From Myxococcus qinghaiensis (lineage in GTDB: Bacteria > Myxococcota > Myxococcia > Myxococcales > Myxococcaceae), in contig NZ_JAKCFA010000035.1 of NCBI RefSeq assembly GCF_024198215.1, positions 25,516-89,515 on the forward strand: a DNA stretch of 64,000 nucleotides. Reading direction: 5' to 3'. Positions 45,236 through 53,288 of the stretch are shown here, piece after piece (position 1 is the first letter of the stretch; the number at the start of each line of letters is the position of its first letter). Position numbers and translations under genes: made by a program. The notes below the pieces were generated by a model. It worked only from the letters and a program-made list of their open reading frames with translations. It searched no databases and was not told the DNA's origin.

Positions 45236-46294
45236 ATGGGCAAGAAAGTGTCGGTGCTGGTGGTCGATGACTCACTCATCTGCCGACAGCTCATCTGCGA
45301 GGCGCTGAGCAAGGACCCCGACATCGAGGTCGTGGGTTCCTGCGCGGACGGCAAGCAGGCCGTGGAGATGACCAAGGAGCTGCGCCCCCACGTCATCACC
45401 ATGGACGTGGACATGCCCGTCATGGACGGGTTGACGGCCACCGAGCACATCATGGCCGAGTGCCCCACGCCCATCCTGGTGCTGACGGCGGACCCGCGCT
45501 CGCAGGCCCCGGAGCTGACGTACCGCGCGCTGGAGCTGGGCGCGCTCGCGCTGCAAATCAAGCCCGCCATCGACGCCGGCCCCGAGGCGTGGAACCTGGT
45601 GCGGGAAATCAAGCTGCTCTCCTCGGTGCGCGTCATCCGGCACCTGCGCCGGGCCCAGAAGGGCACCATCACCCCTCCCCGGGTGACGACGTCGGTGCTG
45701 CCCGCGGTGTCCATGGGCGTGGTGGTGGTGGCCGCCAGCACGGGCGGGCCGCAGGTGTTGAACCGGATGCTCTCCGAGCTGCCGGCCGACTTCCCGGCGC
45801 CCATCGTCATCGTCCAGCACATCAACGCGGCCTTCGCGGAGTCGCTGGCGGGGTGGCTGGGCAACACGAGTCGACTGAAGGTGCGGCTGGCACAGGACGG
45901 CGAGCCGTTGATGCCGGGGCACGTGCTCATCGCTCCGCCGGGGATGCACACCGTGATTCCCTTCCGGGGGCGGGTGGCGCTCAAGGCGGGAGTGGAGCGG
46001 GATGGGCACATGCCGTCCGGGACGACGCTGCTGGAGAGCGCGGCCAGGACGTATGGCCGCCGGGCGGTGGGGCTGGTGCTGACGGGCATGGGCGGGGACG
46101 GCGCGGAGGGGCTGCTGGCCATCCGTCAGGCGGGTGGGTTGACGCTCGCGCAGAACGAGGAGTCCTGCGTGGTGTTCGGCATGCCCGGCACGGCGGTGGA
46201 GCGCAAGGCGGTGGACCACCTCATCCACGGAGACGAGGTCGCCGCCACGCTGGCGCGACTGGCCCGGGGTGAGTCGCTCGCAGTGGGGCGCTGA
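45236..46294 (+). CDS. cheB3: Chemotaxis methylesterase/response regulator CheB3
   Basis: 352 aa. Receiver with Asp57 (TMDVDMPVMDG), then a methylesterase domain with VVAASTGGPQ (Ser nucleophile), VQHINAAF (His) and LTGMGGDGAEG (Asp). It removes methyl groups from Mcp3A/B, giving adaptation together with CheR3. Starts 80 bp after cheA3; the intended ATG 45236 lies after AGGGC. Confidence 0.9.
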   Translation: MGKKVSVLVVDDSLICRQLICEALSKDPDIEVVGSCADGKQAVEMTKELRPHVITMDVDMPVMDGLTATEHIMAECPTPILVLTADPRSQAPELTYRALELGALALQIKPAIDAGPEAWNLVREIKLLSSVRVIRHLRRAQKGTITPPRVTTSVLPAVSMGVVVVAASTGGPQVLNRMLSELPADFPAPIVIVQHINAAFAESLAGWLGNTSRLKVRLAQDGEPLMPGHVLIAPPGMHTVIPFRGRVALKAGVERDGHMPSGTTLLESAARTYGRRAVGLVLTGMGGDGAEGLLAIRQAGGLTLAQNEESCVVFGMPGTAVERKAVDHLIHGDEVAATLARLARGESLAVGR

Positions 46295-46300
46295 CCGCCG

Positions 46301-47824
46301 GTGCGCGCCCCGGGTGCGCCATGGGCTTCCGTGCGCGCCTTCCTCACGGCGCGCACGGGCATGTCCTTGAGCGGGCCGCAGATTCGCCGCCTGGATGATC
46401 GGCTGGCGGAGCGGTGTCGCGGGCTGACGCCGCACCAGTACCTGGCCTTCCTCAAGTCGCCATCGGGCGCTGCGGAGCTGGAAGGGCTCATCTCCGCGGT
46501 GGTGGTGAACAAGACGGACCTCTTCCGCGACGAAGTCCAGCTCACCGACTTCCGGGAGCGGGTGCTGTCGCCGCTGGTGGCGCGCGCGGGGGGACGGCCG
46601 CTGCGAATCTGGAGCGCGGGCTGCTCCACGGGCGAGGAGGTGGCCACGCTGCTCATCCTCCTGGCCGAGTCAGGTGCGAGTCCTGGCAGCACGGTGCTGG
46701 GCACGGACATCTCGGAAGCGGCGCTGCGGCGGGCGTCCGCGCTCTGCTTCACGACGGAGCAACTGCGCCGGGTGCCCGCGGGGCCGCGTGAGCGGTACTT
46801 CGTGCCCAGGGGCTCGAAGCTGTCGCTGGTGTCGGCGCTGCGTGAGCGCGCCAGCTTCCAGGTCCACAACCTGATGGACGTGCCCTATCCCCGGCCCATG
46901 GGAGCGGGGTGCTTCGACGTCATCTTCTGCCGCAACGTCCTCATCTACTTCACGGTGGAGTCCTTCCACCGGACGGTGGCGACGCTGGCCGACAGCCTCG
47001 TGCCCGGGGGGACGCTGGTGCTGTCCGCGTCGGAGCCGCTGCTCCAGGTGCCTCCGACGCTGCGGGTGGCGCGCACGGAGGCGGCGTTCTTCCACGTCCG
47101 GGTCGACGTGTCCGAGGGAGCGCAGGGGACGCCGCGTCCAGGCAAGGACGGCACGGCGAGCTCCGTTGCCACGAGTGTGACGTCCAGCGCTTCAGTCAGG
47201 TCCGCCGAGGGCGGAGCGAGGTCCACTTCGCGGGAGTCCAGCGCGGGCGTGGGAGCCAGCCGCGAGCCGCCGACCTCCAGCGGAGTCGACCGGAAGTTGG
47301 CGGTCGGCGCGAACCGAGAAGCGTCGACCCCCATTGGTGCGGGCCATGCGTCCACGCCAGGAGCCAACAGTGCGTTGCCGCCCCCCAGTGGCGCGGGCCG
47401 AGAGCAGTCGAGCCCCCTCGATGCGGGTCGGGCCTCCGCGTCTGGCGCGAGCCGCGAACCGTCGATTCCCACGGACACGGACCGGGGCTCGGCATTGCCC
47501 TCACCGTCCTCCGCGGAGGCGGACCTGCTCTTCGCCTGCGTCCTCGACGGCGCCGCCGCGGGAGCCTCCGACGCTGTGGCGGAGCGAGACTTGCGTCGCT
47601 GCCTGTCGCTGGACCCGGACCATGCCGCCGCGCGCTACCTGCTCGGGCTGCTCCTGGAGCAGTGCCGCCGCCCCCTCGAGGCCGCCGCCGAATACCGCCG
47701 GGCCCTGGTGTCCCTGGAGGAGGGGAGGGCCCGCCCGGTTCCCTTCTTCCTCAACCCCGGACGGCTCCGCGTGGCCTGCGCACACGCCGCCGGACGCCTG
47801 TCCCCCCCGAGCAGCAGACGCTGA
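46301..47824 (+). CDS. cheR3: Chemotaxis methyltransferase CheR3 with C-terminal repeat/TPR tail
   Basis: 507 aa, GTG start 6 bp after cheB3. The CheR core (residues 1-265) has WSAGCSTGEEVATLLILL (SAM binding), VLGTDISEAAL, and FDVIFCRNVLIYF. It then has a 120-residue low-complexity region of repeated units (GASREPPTSSGVDRKLA, GANREASTPIGAGHAST) and a C-terminal TPR-like helical pair (ADLLFACVLDGAA, LDPDHAAARYLLGLLLEQC). TPR tails of CheRs are thought to bind other array proteins. Confidence 0.88.
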   Translation: MRAPGAPWASVRAFLTARTGMSLSGPQIRRLDDRLAERCRGLTPHQYLAFLKSPSGAAELEGLISAVVVNKTDLFRDEVQLTDFRERVLSPLVARAGGRPLRIWSAGCSTGEEVATLLILLAESGASPGSTVLGTDISEAALRRASALCFTTEQLRRVPAGPRERYFVPRGSKLSLVSALRERASFQVHNLMDVPYPRPMGAGCFDVIFCRNVLIYFTVESFHRTVATLADSLVPGGTLVLSASEPLLQVPPTLRVARTEAAFFHVRVDVSEGAQGTPRPGKDGTASSVATSVTSSASVRSAEGGARSTSRESSAGVGASREPPTSSGVDRKLAVGANREASTPIGAGHASTPGANSALPPPSGAGREQSSPLDAGRASASGASREPSIPTDTDRGSALPSPSSAEADLLFACVLDGAAAGASDAVAERDLRRCLSLDPDHAAARYLLGLLLEQCRRPLEAAAEYRRALVSLEEGRARPVPFFLNPGRLRVACAHAAGRLSPPSSRR

Positions 47825-47907
47825 CGCAGCAGGCGGGCGGGCTTGGCGCCAGGGGCCCTGCGAGAAGTCCGGACGGCCCGCCGATTTGGCCGTAAGATGC
47901 CCGCCCC

Positions 47908-48756
47908 ATGCGAAGGCTCGTCCTGTTCGCGCTGCTGGTGGCGCTCCCTGGTTGCTTCTATCCCGCTGACCGCGGCCGCGCCCTCGAGGCGAAGGTCGAC
48001 CGGCTCGGTGCCGACTCCGCGCAGATGCAGACGGAGCTGAAGGAGGCGCGCGACCAGTTCGCCGCCACCCTGCCGAAAATCGACGAGAAGGTCGCCGAGG
48101 TCACCAAGGCCCTGGATGGCCTGGACACCGCCGCGCGCCGCAAGGACGCGGACATCGGCGTCCAGCTCCAGAAGACGATGGAGGACCTGTCCCAGCTGCG
48201 CGGCCAGGTGGAGACCTACCTCCACAAAATCACCGAGCTGGAGACGGCGCTCGGCGCCCAGGACCAGAAGCTCCTCGCGATGCAGGGGACTGCCGCCGTG
48301 AAGGAGGCCGAGGCCAAGAAGAAGGCCGAGGAGCTCCAGCGTCCCACCAACCCCAAGGACTTCCTCGCGCTCGCCCAGGAGCGGGCCAAGGCCGGCGAGG
48401 TGCTCGTGGCCCGTCAGCTCTTCACCGAGCTGATGAAGAAGTGGGCCAAGGACCCGCTGGTGGGCGAGGCCCACTACGGCCTGGGTGAGACGTACTTCTC
48501 CGAGTCCAAGTGCCGCGAGGCCCTCTTCGAGTATGGCAAGGTGGTGCAGGACCACCCGAAGACGCCCTCCGCGCCGGACGCCTTCCTGCGCTCCTCCGAG
48601 TGCTTCGCCCAGCTCAAGATGAAGGACGAGTCGCGCATGGCGCTCGAGGAGCTGGTGAAGAGCTACCCCAAGGCCGCCGCCGCCAAGACGGCCAAGGAGC
48701 GCATCGCCGAGCTGGACAAGGCGAAGGCCCCCGCCAAGAAGGGTGGCAAGAAGTGA
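47908..48756 (+). CDS. CpoB/YbgF-like coiled-coil and TPR lipoprotein
   Basis: 282 aa. Signal peptide with lipobox LPGC. An N-terminal coiled coil (residues about 25-140, Ala/Lys/Glu heptads) precedes three TPR-like repeats (FLALAQERAKAGEVLVARQLFTEL; HYGLGETYFSESKCREALFEYGKVV; AFLRSSECFAQLKMKDESRMALEEL). This is the Tol-Pal-linked CpoB/YbgF pattern, a periplasmic coordinator of envelope constriction, though tol genes are not adjacent. Its stop overlaps the start of the next gene (GTGA). Confidence 0.85.
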   Translation: MRRLVLFALLVALPGCFYPADRGRALEAKVDRLGADSAQMQTELKEARDQFAATLPKIDEKVAEVTKALDGLDTAARRKDADIGVQLQKTMEDLSQLRGQVETYLHKITELETALGAQDQKLLAMQGTAAVKEAEAKKKAEELQRPTNPKDFLALAQERAKAGEVLVARQLFTELMKKWAKDPLVGEAHYGLGETYFSESKCREALFEYGKVVQDHPKTPSAPDAFLRSSECFAQLKMKDESRMALEELVKSYPKAAAAKTAKERIAELDKAKAPAKKGGKK

Positions 48757-49898
48757 GCTTCCGTCCCCTGCGGCTCGCCGCGCTGGCGCTGCTCCTCCTT
48801 CCCTTCGTCGCGGGCGCGGCGCCCAAGCAGCTGGTGCTGCTCTTCACCGGAGACAACGGGGGCGAAATCGCCCCCTGTGGTTGACGACACAACCCGTCTG
48901 GCGGTCTGGCCAGAAGAAAAGTCACGATAGAGCAGGAGCGCGCCAAGGGCGTACCGGTCCTCGTGTTGGACGCGGGCAACGCGCTCTTCAGGAGCCGGGA
49001 CAGCGGCGGCGCTCCGGATGCACGGCCGCGCGCGGAGCTGTTGCTCGCGCAGATGGACGCGCAGGGCACCACCGCCATGGCCGTGGGCGCACGAGACCTC
49101 AACCTCGGCGTGGACTTCCTGCGCAAGCAGACGCGCAAGTCGAAGCTGAAGCTGTTGTCGGCGAACCTCGTGGACGCGAAGGGCAAGCTGTTGTTCCCCG
49201 CCTCCACGGTGGTGGACGTCGGCGGGCTCAAGGTCGGCGTGGTGGGCGCCTCCCCGGCGACGACCCAGCCCGAGCCCATGGAGCCGTTGGCCCAGGGCAA
49301 GGCGGCCGGGGTGATGCGGCAGGGCCTGCCGGTGGCCCCCGCCGTGGCCGCCGAGGCGAAGCGGCTGCGCCAACAGGAGCGCGTGGACCTGGTGGTGCTG
49401 CTCGCCGCCGTGCCCTACGACGAGGTGCTCAAGCTGAGCAACGAGGTGGAGGGCGTGGACTTCGTGCTGCCGTCCCACGAAGGCCGGGGCTCCGGCATCC
49501 CCCAGCGCATGGCGATGACCACCATCGTCCCGCCGGGAGACCGGGGTCGCCAGCTGGCGAAGCTGGAGCTGTCCATCAACGGCCCCGGCCGGTTCGTGGA
49601 CAACTCCGAGGTGGCGCGCACCCGCGATGGCCTGCGAATCGTGGAGACCAACCTGGCCAAGGCCAAGGAGCGGCTCGCGAAGTCCACGGACGAGGCGCAG
49701 AAGCGCTCGCTCGAGGCAGCGGTCGCCAGCCTGGAAGCCCGGCGGACGTCGCTGGAGAAGACGGTGGCGGGGGGCGCAACGCCCGCGGCCCGGACGCATC
49801 TATTGTCGTACATCCAGCTTGGGAGCGACGTGCCGGCGGATCCGGCCGTTCAAAAAGCGGTGGAACGCATCGAGCCTCCTGGCTCGGCATCCCACTGA
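48753..49898 (+). CDS. Putative selenoprotein: UshA/metallophosphatase-fold periplasmic protein with Cys-Gly-Sec motif
   Basis: One continuous 381-residue frame with a single in-frame TGA at 48882-48884, read here as selenocysteine (position 44). GTG start overlaps the cpoB-like stop. Residues 1-22 are a signal peptide; LVLLFTGDNGGEIAPCGU precedes RHNPSGGLARR and VLVLDAGNALF, which line up with the start of UshA-type 5'-nucleotidases. Related proteins I recall have PCGC at this place. The metal-ligand motifs of active enzymes are altered: DNG instead of DxH, and ARD where NHE is expected, so hydrolase activity is doubtful and a redox role for C-G-U is more likely. Without Sec decoding the gene would look broken. 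Confidence 0.75.
48882..48914 (+). promoter_or_regulatory. Bacterial SECIS-like element after in-frame UGA
   Basis: UGA at 48882-48884, 12 nt, then stem UCUGGC (48897-48902), loop GGUCUG (48903-48908), stem GCCAGA (48909-48914). The loop begins 18 nt after UGA, exactly as GGUCUG does in E. coli fdhF. Codons within and just after the stem are abnormal for this genome (AGA AGA AAA ... ATA), indicating selection on RNA rather than protein. Confidence 0.72.
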
Positions 49899-49910
49899 CC
49901 CGGGCGGATC

Positions 49911-49946
49911 TTGTGCCCCGGCCGGCGCGCCGTTATAAGCGCCGGC
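49911..49946 (+). promoter_or_regulatory. Candidate promoter with inverted repeat upstream of rpmE
   Basis: TTGTGC (49911-49916), 17-nt spacer, TATAAG (49934-49939), a fair sigma-70-type promoter. The -10 lies at the edge of an inverted repeat GCCGGCGC / GCGCCGGC (49921-49928, 49939-49946), which might also terminate the upstream gene or bind a regulator. About 60 nt of leader would precede rpmE. Confidence 0.45.
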
Positions 49947-50007
49947 CATTACAGTGCCGGACCTCCCAGCCGTTGGCGGTTGGGGGCAAGGCACCTTGGA
50001 GAGCGTC

Positions 50008-50286
50008 ATGAAGCCCGACCTGCACCCTGTCTATCCGCCGTCCCGCATCACCTGTGCCTGCGGCAACATCGTCGAGACCCACTCCACCCGCGGCTCGTTC
50101 TCGGTGGAAATCTGCGCGAACTGCCACCCCTTCTTCACGGGCAAGTACAAGCTCATCGACACGGCCGGTCGCATCGACCGCTTCAAGAAGAAGTACGCCG
50201 CGAACCCCACGAAGGGCGCCGACGCTGCCCCTGTCGAGGGCAACATCGCGGTCCCCGTCGCCAAGGCCAAGAAGGCCAAGGCCTGA
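50008..50286 (+). CDS. rpmE: 50S ribosomal protein L31 (zinc-binding, C+ type)
   Basis: 92 aa. ATG 50008 with TTGGAG upstream. Zinc-binding cysteines C16, C18, C36, C39 (TCACGN and ICANCHPFFTGKYK) are intact. A Lys/Ala-rich tail (about 25 residues, KAKKAKA) extends beyond the usual ~70 aa L31. In many bacteria L31 is swapped for a zinc-free paralogue under zinc limitation; this is the zinc-storing type. Confidence 0.97.
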   Translation: MKPDLHPVYPPSRITCACGNIVETHSTRGSFSVEICANCHPFFTGKYKLIDTAGRIDRFKKKYAANPTKGADAAPVEGNIAVPVAKAKKAKA

Positions 50287-50325
50287 GTCGGGTCGTCGCG
50301 CTTCGCAGCCACTGAAGCAGCACCA

Positions 50326-50375
50326 CGAGCAGGGTGTCGGAGGGCCTCACGCAAGAGGCGCTCCCGCCCTGCTCG
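50326..50375 (+). terminator. rpmE terminator
   Basis: CGAGCAGGG (50326-50334) and CCCTGCTCG (50367-50375) are perfect complements; within them GGAG/CTCC and GCCTC/GAGGC extend the hairpin. A short T-rich stretch (TGTTTCT) follows. Good intrinsic terminator 40 bp after rpmE. Confidence 0.65.
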
Positions 50376-50498
50376 CGGTGTTTCTACGGCTTGAGCACCT
50401 CGTCAAGTTTCAGGGTGCTACAGGTCAGAAAATTGCTGTAGCAGCCTGTTGAGGCACATTCCGCCGCGTCCCACGACGAAGAGTCCGACGGAGGCGTG

Positions 50499-51380
50499 AT
50501 GTTCGCGGAAGCTGCTGCCCCAAACCTGAAGGTTGTCCGGCGCTCCCTCAACGAGAGCGTGCACGCGAAGGGCGACGCCTGGACGCTCCTGCGGGGGGAC
50601 AGCCTGGAGCTCCTGCAGCAGTTCGAGCCCCAGACGTTCGACATGATTTTCGCGGACCCGCCGTACTTCCTCTCCAACGGCGGCACCACCTGCAAGGGTG
50701 GCAAGCGCGTGTCGGTGGCGAAGGGCGGCTGGGATGTGTCGCGAGGGGTGGAAGAGGACCACGCCTTCACCACCGCGTGGCTCGCCGCCTGCCAGCGGCT
50801 GCTCAAGCCCACCGGCACCCTCTGGGTGAGCGGCACGCAGCACGTCATCTTCAACGCCGGCTTCGCCATGCAGAAGCTCGGCTACAAGCTGCTCAACACC
50901 GTCACCTGGTTCAAGCCCAACGCCAGCCCCAACCTGGCGTGCCGCTACTTCACCCACTCGACGGAGCTGCTCATCTGGGCCTCCCCGAAGTCGGGCGGCA
51001 AGCTCCAGCACGTCTTCAACTATTCCAAGATGAAGGCGGACAACGGCGGCAAGCAGATGCGTGACGCCTGGGCGCTTCCTCCCTCCGGCGACGCGGAAGT
51101 GACGGCCGACGGCGAGGGCCGCCTGTGGACGCTCACCGTCCCGCGCGGCGGCGAGGAGAAGGCCTTCGGCAGCCACCCCACGCAGAAGCCCGTGGCCCTG
51201 CTGGAGCGCATCATCGAGGCGAGCACCCCCGAGGACGCGCTGATTCTGGACCCCTTCAACGGCAGCGGCACCACGGGCGTGGCGGCCCTCAAGCTGGGCC
51301 GCCGCTACGTGGGCATCGACATGGACGAGAAGTACCTGGACCTCGCCGAGAAGCGCCTGGTGGCGCAGTCGGCGAAGTAG
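50499..51380 (+). CDS. Orphan site-specific DNA methyltransferase (N6-adenine or N4-cytosine)
   Basis: 293 aa. ATG 50499 with GGAGG; GTG 50496 is possible. Catalytic motif IV DPPYFLSNGG lies near residue 51 and the SAM-binding motif I DPFNGSGTTG near 250. The IV-TRD-I order is the beta class. The target-recognition region lies in the middle (KPNASPNLACRYFTHSTELLIWA). No restriction gene is adjacent, so it is an orphan methylase, possibly for cell-cycle or expression control. Confidence 0.92.
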   Translation: MFAEAAAPNLKVVRRSLNESVHAKGDAWTLLRGDSLELLQQFEPQTFDMIFADPPYFLSNGGTTCKGGKRVSVAKGGWDVSRGVEEDHAFTTAWLAACQRLLKPTGTLWVSGTQHVIFNAGFAMQKLGYKLLNTVTWFKPNASPNLACRYFTHSTELLIWASPKSGGKLQHVFNYSKMKADNGGKQMRDAWALPPSGDAEVTADGEGRLWTLTVPRGGEEKAFGSHPTQKPVALLERIIEASTPEDALILDPFNGSGTTGVAALKLGRRYVGIDMDEKYLDLAEKRLVAQSAK

Positions 51381-51408
51381 TCCCTCTCCCCCAAGTCCTC
51401 GCGCCGCT

Positions 51409-53163
51409 TCAGGCGCGGGACAGGATGAGCTCCACGCCCTGGCGGGCGATGGGGTGGTAGCGCTCCGCGTACTTCTTGAAGAGCGTGCGCGCCAGGCCCT
51501 TGAGCTCCCTCGACGAGCAGAGCACGCCGTACAGGGGCTTGAGGTACTTCATGCGGCCCACCTCGCCCAGGAAGGCCTCGGTGCGGCCCACGGCCGGCTC
51601 CCAGCCCGCGCGCAGCGACGCCACCAGCCACGCCACCAGCACCTCCGAGTTGCGGCTCTTCGTCAGCTCGAAGCGCTCGTCGAGCTGACGGAACACGTCC
51701 CTCGGCGTGTCCGAGGGCAGCCACTCCAAAAAGAGCTGCCACTCCGCGGGCGTCCAGTCCTTCACCGCGTCCTTCGCCGGCACGGTGCCGCGCAAGCGAA
51801 GCAGCTCCTCCAGGCGGCTGGAGCGCGGGGCGGGCGCGCCCGCGGGGATGCCGGGCCGCTGCAGATAGGCCTCCGCGTCGACCTTCGCCAGCACCCCGGG
51901 CAGCTCCCGCTCGGTGAAGGCGATGAACTCCTCGGTGGTGAGGGCGCGGAAGCGGTAGGTGGCCAGGTAGCGACGCAGGAAGCCGTCGAAGGCCTCGCGC
52001 CCCACGGCGTCCTCCATGGCCCGGAGGAACAGGTAGCCCTTCTCGTACGGAATCTGGGAGAAGGCCTCGTCCGGGTCCACGCCCGTCAGGTGCGTGCGCA
52101 GGGCCGTCAGGTGCGGGTGCTCGCGGAAGTGGTGCATCGCCTCCTCCAGCGCCCGGCGCCCCAGCGCGGCGTTGAGCGCGGCGACCTCCGGCCCGGCCAG
52201 CGCCTCCAGGATGCGGCGCTCGGCGAAGACGGTGAAGCCCTCGTTGAGCCAGAAGTGCTCCGCGGAGGCATTCGTCACCAGGTTGCCCGTCCACGAGTGC
52301 GCCAGCTCATGCGCCACCACGTTGACCAGGCTCTTGTCCCCGGCAATCAGCGTGGGCGTGAGGAACGTCAGCCTCGGGTTCTCCATGCCGCCGTAGGGGA
52401 ACGACGGAGGCATGGTGAGCAGGTCGAACCGCTCCCAGTCGTACGGGCCGAAGAGCGACTCGGCGGCGCGCAGCATGTCGTCCACGCCGGAGAACTCCTC
52501 GGCCGCGTCCTCCAGCAGCTCCGGCTCCGCCCACACGCGCGAGCGAGGGCCCAGCTCCTTGGGCGCCAGGCTGCCCACCGCGAAGGCCAGCAGATACGGA
52601 GGCACCGGCTGTGGCATCTCGTAGTGCTCCTCCGCCTCCACGCCGTGCTCCTCGCGGCGCAGGAAGCTGGCGGCCATGACGGCCTTGAGCGCCTTGGGCA
52701 CTCGCAGCGACGCGCGATAGCGGATGCGGATGCGCGGCGTGTCCTGCAGCGGCACCACGCTGCGCGCGTGGATGGCCTGGCATTGGCTGTACAGGAACGG
52801 GTGCTGCCCGCCCGCCGTCTGCGAGGGCGTCAGCCACTGCAGCGCGCTCGCCGTGGGCGAGGTGCGGTAGTGCACCGTGAGCTGTCGCACCCCCGAGGGC
52901 AGCTCCACCCTCAACCGGCTCCCCAGAATCGGCTCCGGTGGGGCGAGCATGTAGGGCAAGGGGCGACCATTGCCGTCTACGACTCTGAGAATTTCCAGCT
53001 CCCGGGTGTCCAAATCCAGGGGCCCTGCGGAGGCCTCCTTCAGCGTCAGCGTTGCCTCCGCGTGCAGGCGGCGGGTCCGGAAGTCGACGCGAGCCTTCCA
53101 GTCCAGGGTTTCCGTCTCAGGCTGCGTGCTGTCGTTGTACGAGTGCGGGTCGGGGCGAGCCAT
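51409..53163 (-). CDS. M1-family aminopeptidase, leukotriene-A4-hydrolase-like
   Basis: 584 aa. PYGGMENP with GGMEN (258-262) for substrate binding, HELAH (285-289) plus Glu308 (HFWLNEGF) for zinc, and PYEKGYLF near 370 for the catalytic Tyr. The C-terminal 170 residues form the helical LTA4H-type domain (VKDWTPAEWQLFLEWLP). No signal peptide, so it is probably cytoplasmic or released by lysis. It likely trims N-terminal residues from peptides; epoxide-hydrolase activity of the mammalian enzyme should not be assumed. Confidence 0.93.
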   Translation of the reverse strand: MARPDPHSYNDSTQPETETLDWKARVDFRTRRLHAEATLTLKEASAGPLDLDTRELEILRVVDGNGRPLPYMLAPPEPILGSRLRVELPSGVRQLTVHYRTSPTASALQWLTPSQTAGGQHPFLYSQCQAIHARSVVPLQDTPRIRIRYRASLRVPKALKAVMAASFLRREEHGVEAEEHYEMPQPVPPYLLAFAVGSLAPKELGPRSRVWAEPELLEDAAEEFSGVDDMLRAAESLFGPYDWERFDLLTMPPSFPYGGMENPRLTFLTPTLIAGDKSLVNVVAHELAHSWTGNLVTNASAEHFWLNEGFTVFAERRILEALAGPEVAALNAALGRRALEEAMHHFREHPHLTALRTHLTGVDPDEAFSQIPYEKGYLFLRAMEDAVGREAFDGFLRRYLATYRFRALTTEEFIAFTERELPGVLAKVDAEAYLQRPGIPAGAPAPRSSRLEELLRLRGTVPAKDAVKDWTPAEWQLFLEWLPSDTPRDVFRQLDERFELTKSRNSEVLVAWLVASLRAGWEPAVGRTEAFLGEVGRMKYLKPLYGVLCSSRELKGLARTLFKKYAERYHPIARQGVELILSRA

Positions 53164-53224
53164 GGAGGTCCGGTTTGTAGTCCTTGGGACGACGCATGGC
53201 GAGTGCTCCCACCTTCCGAACAGA

Positions 53225-53240
53225 TTGACTTTCGGGTCAA
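53225..53240. promoter_or_regulatory. Candidate operator upstream of fadN
   Basis: TTGAC-TTTCGG-GTCAA, perfect 5-bp arms with a 6-bp spacer, 49 bp before the fadN start and within the divergent region with the aminopeptidase. TACATT (53246-53251) could be a -10. Fatty-acid regulators of the PsrA/FadR type use dyads in similar positions. Confidence 0.4.
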
Positions 53241-53288
53241 TCGCCTACATTTGTGCAGTCCCTTCTTCCCTCAAGGGAGCCTCTTCCA

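Noticed and set aside
48882..48884. In-frame TGA read as a nonsense mutation or sequencing error splitting a gene
   Set aside because: The downstream frame is intact for 337 codons with no other stop, the position replaces a functional-looking C-G-C residue, and a SECIS-like hairpin with fdhF spacing follows; selenocysteine is the better reading, though resequencing would settle it.
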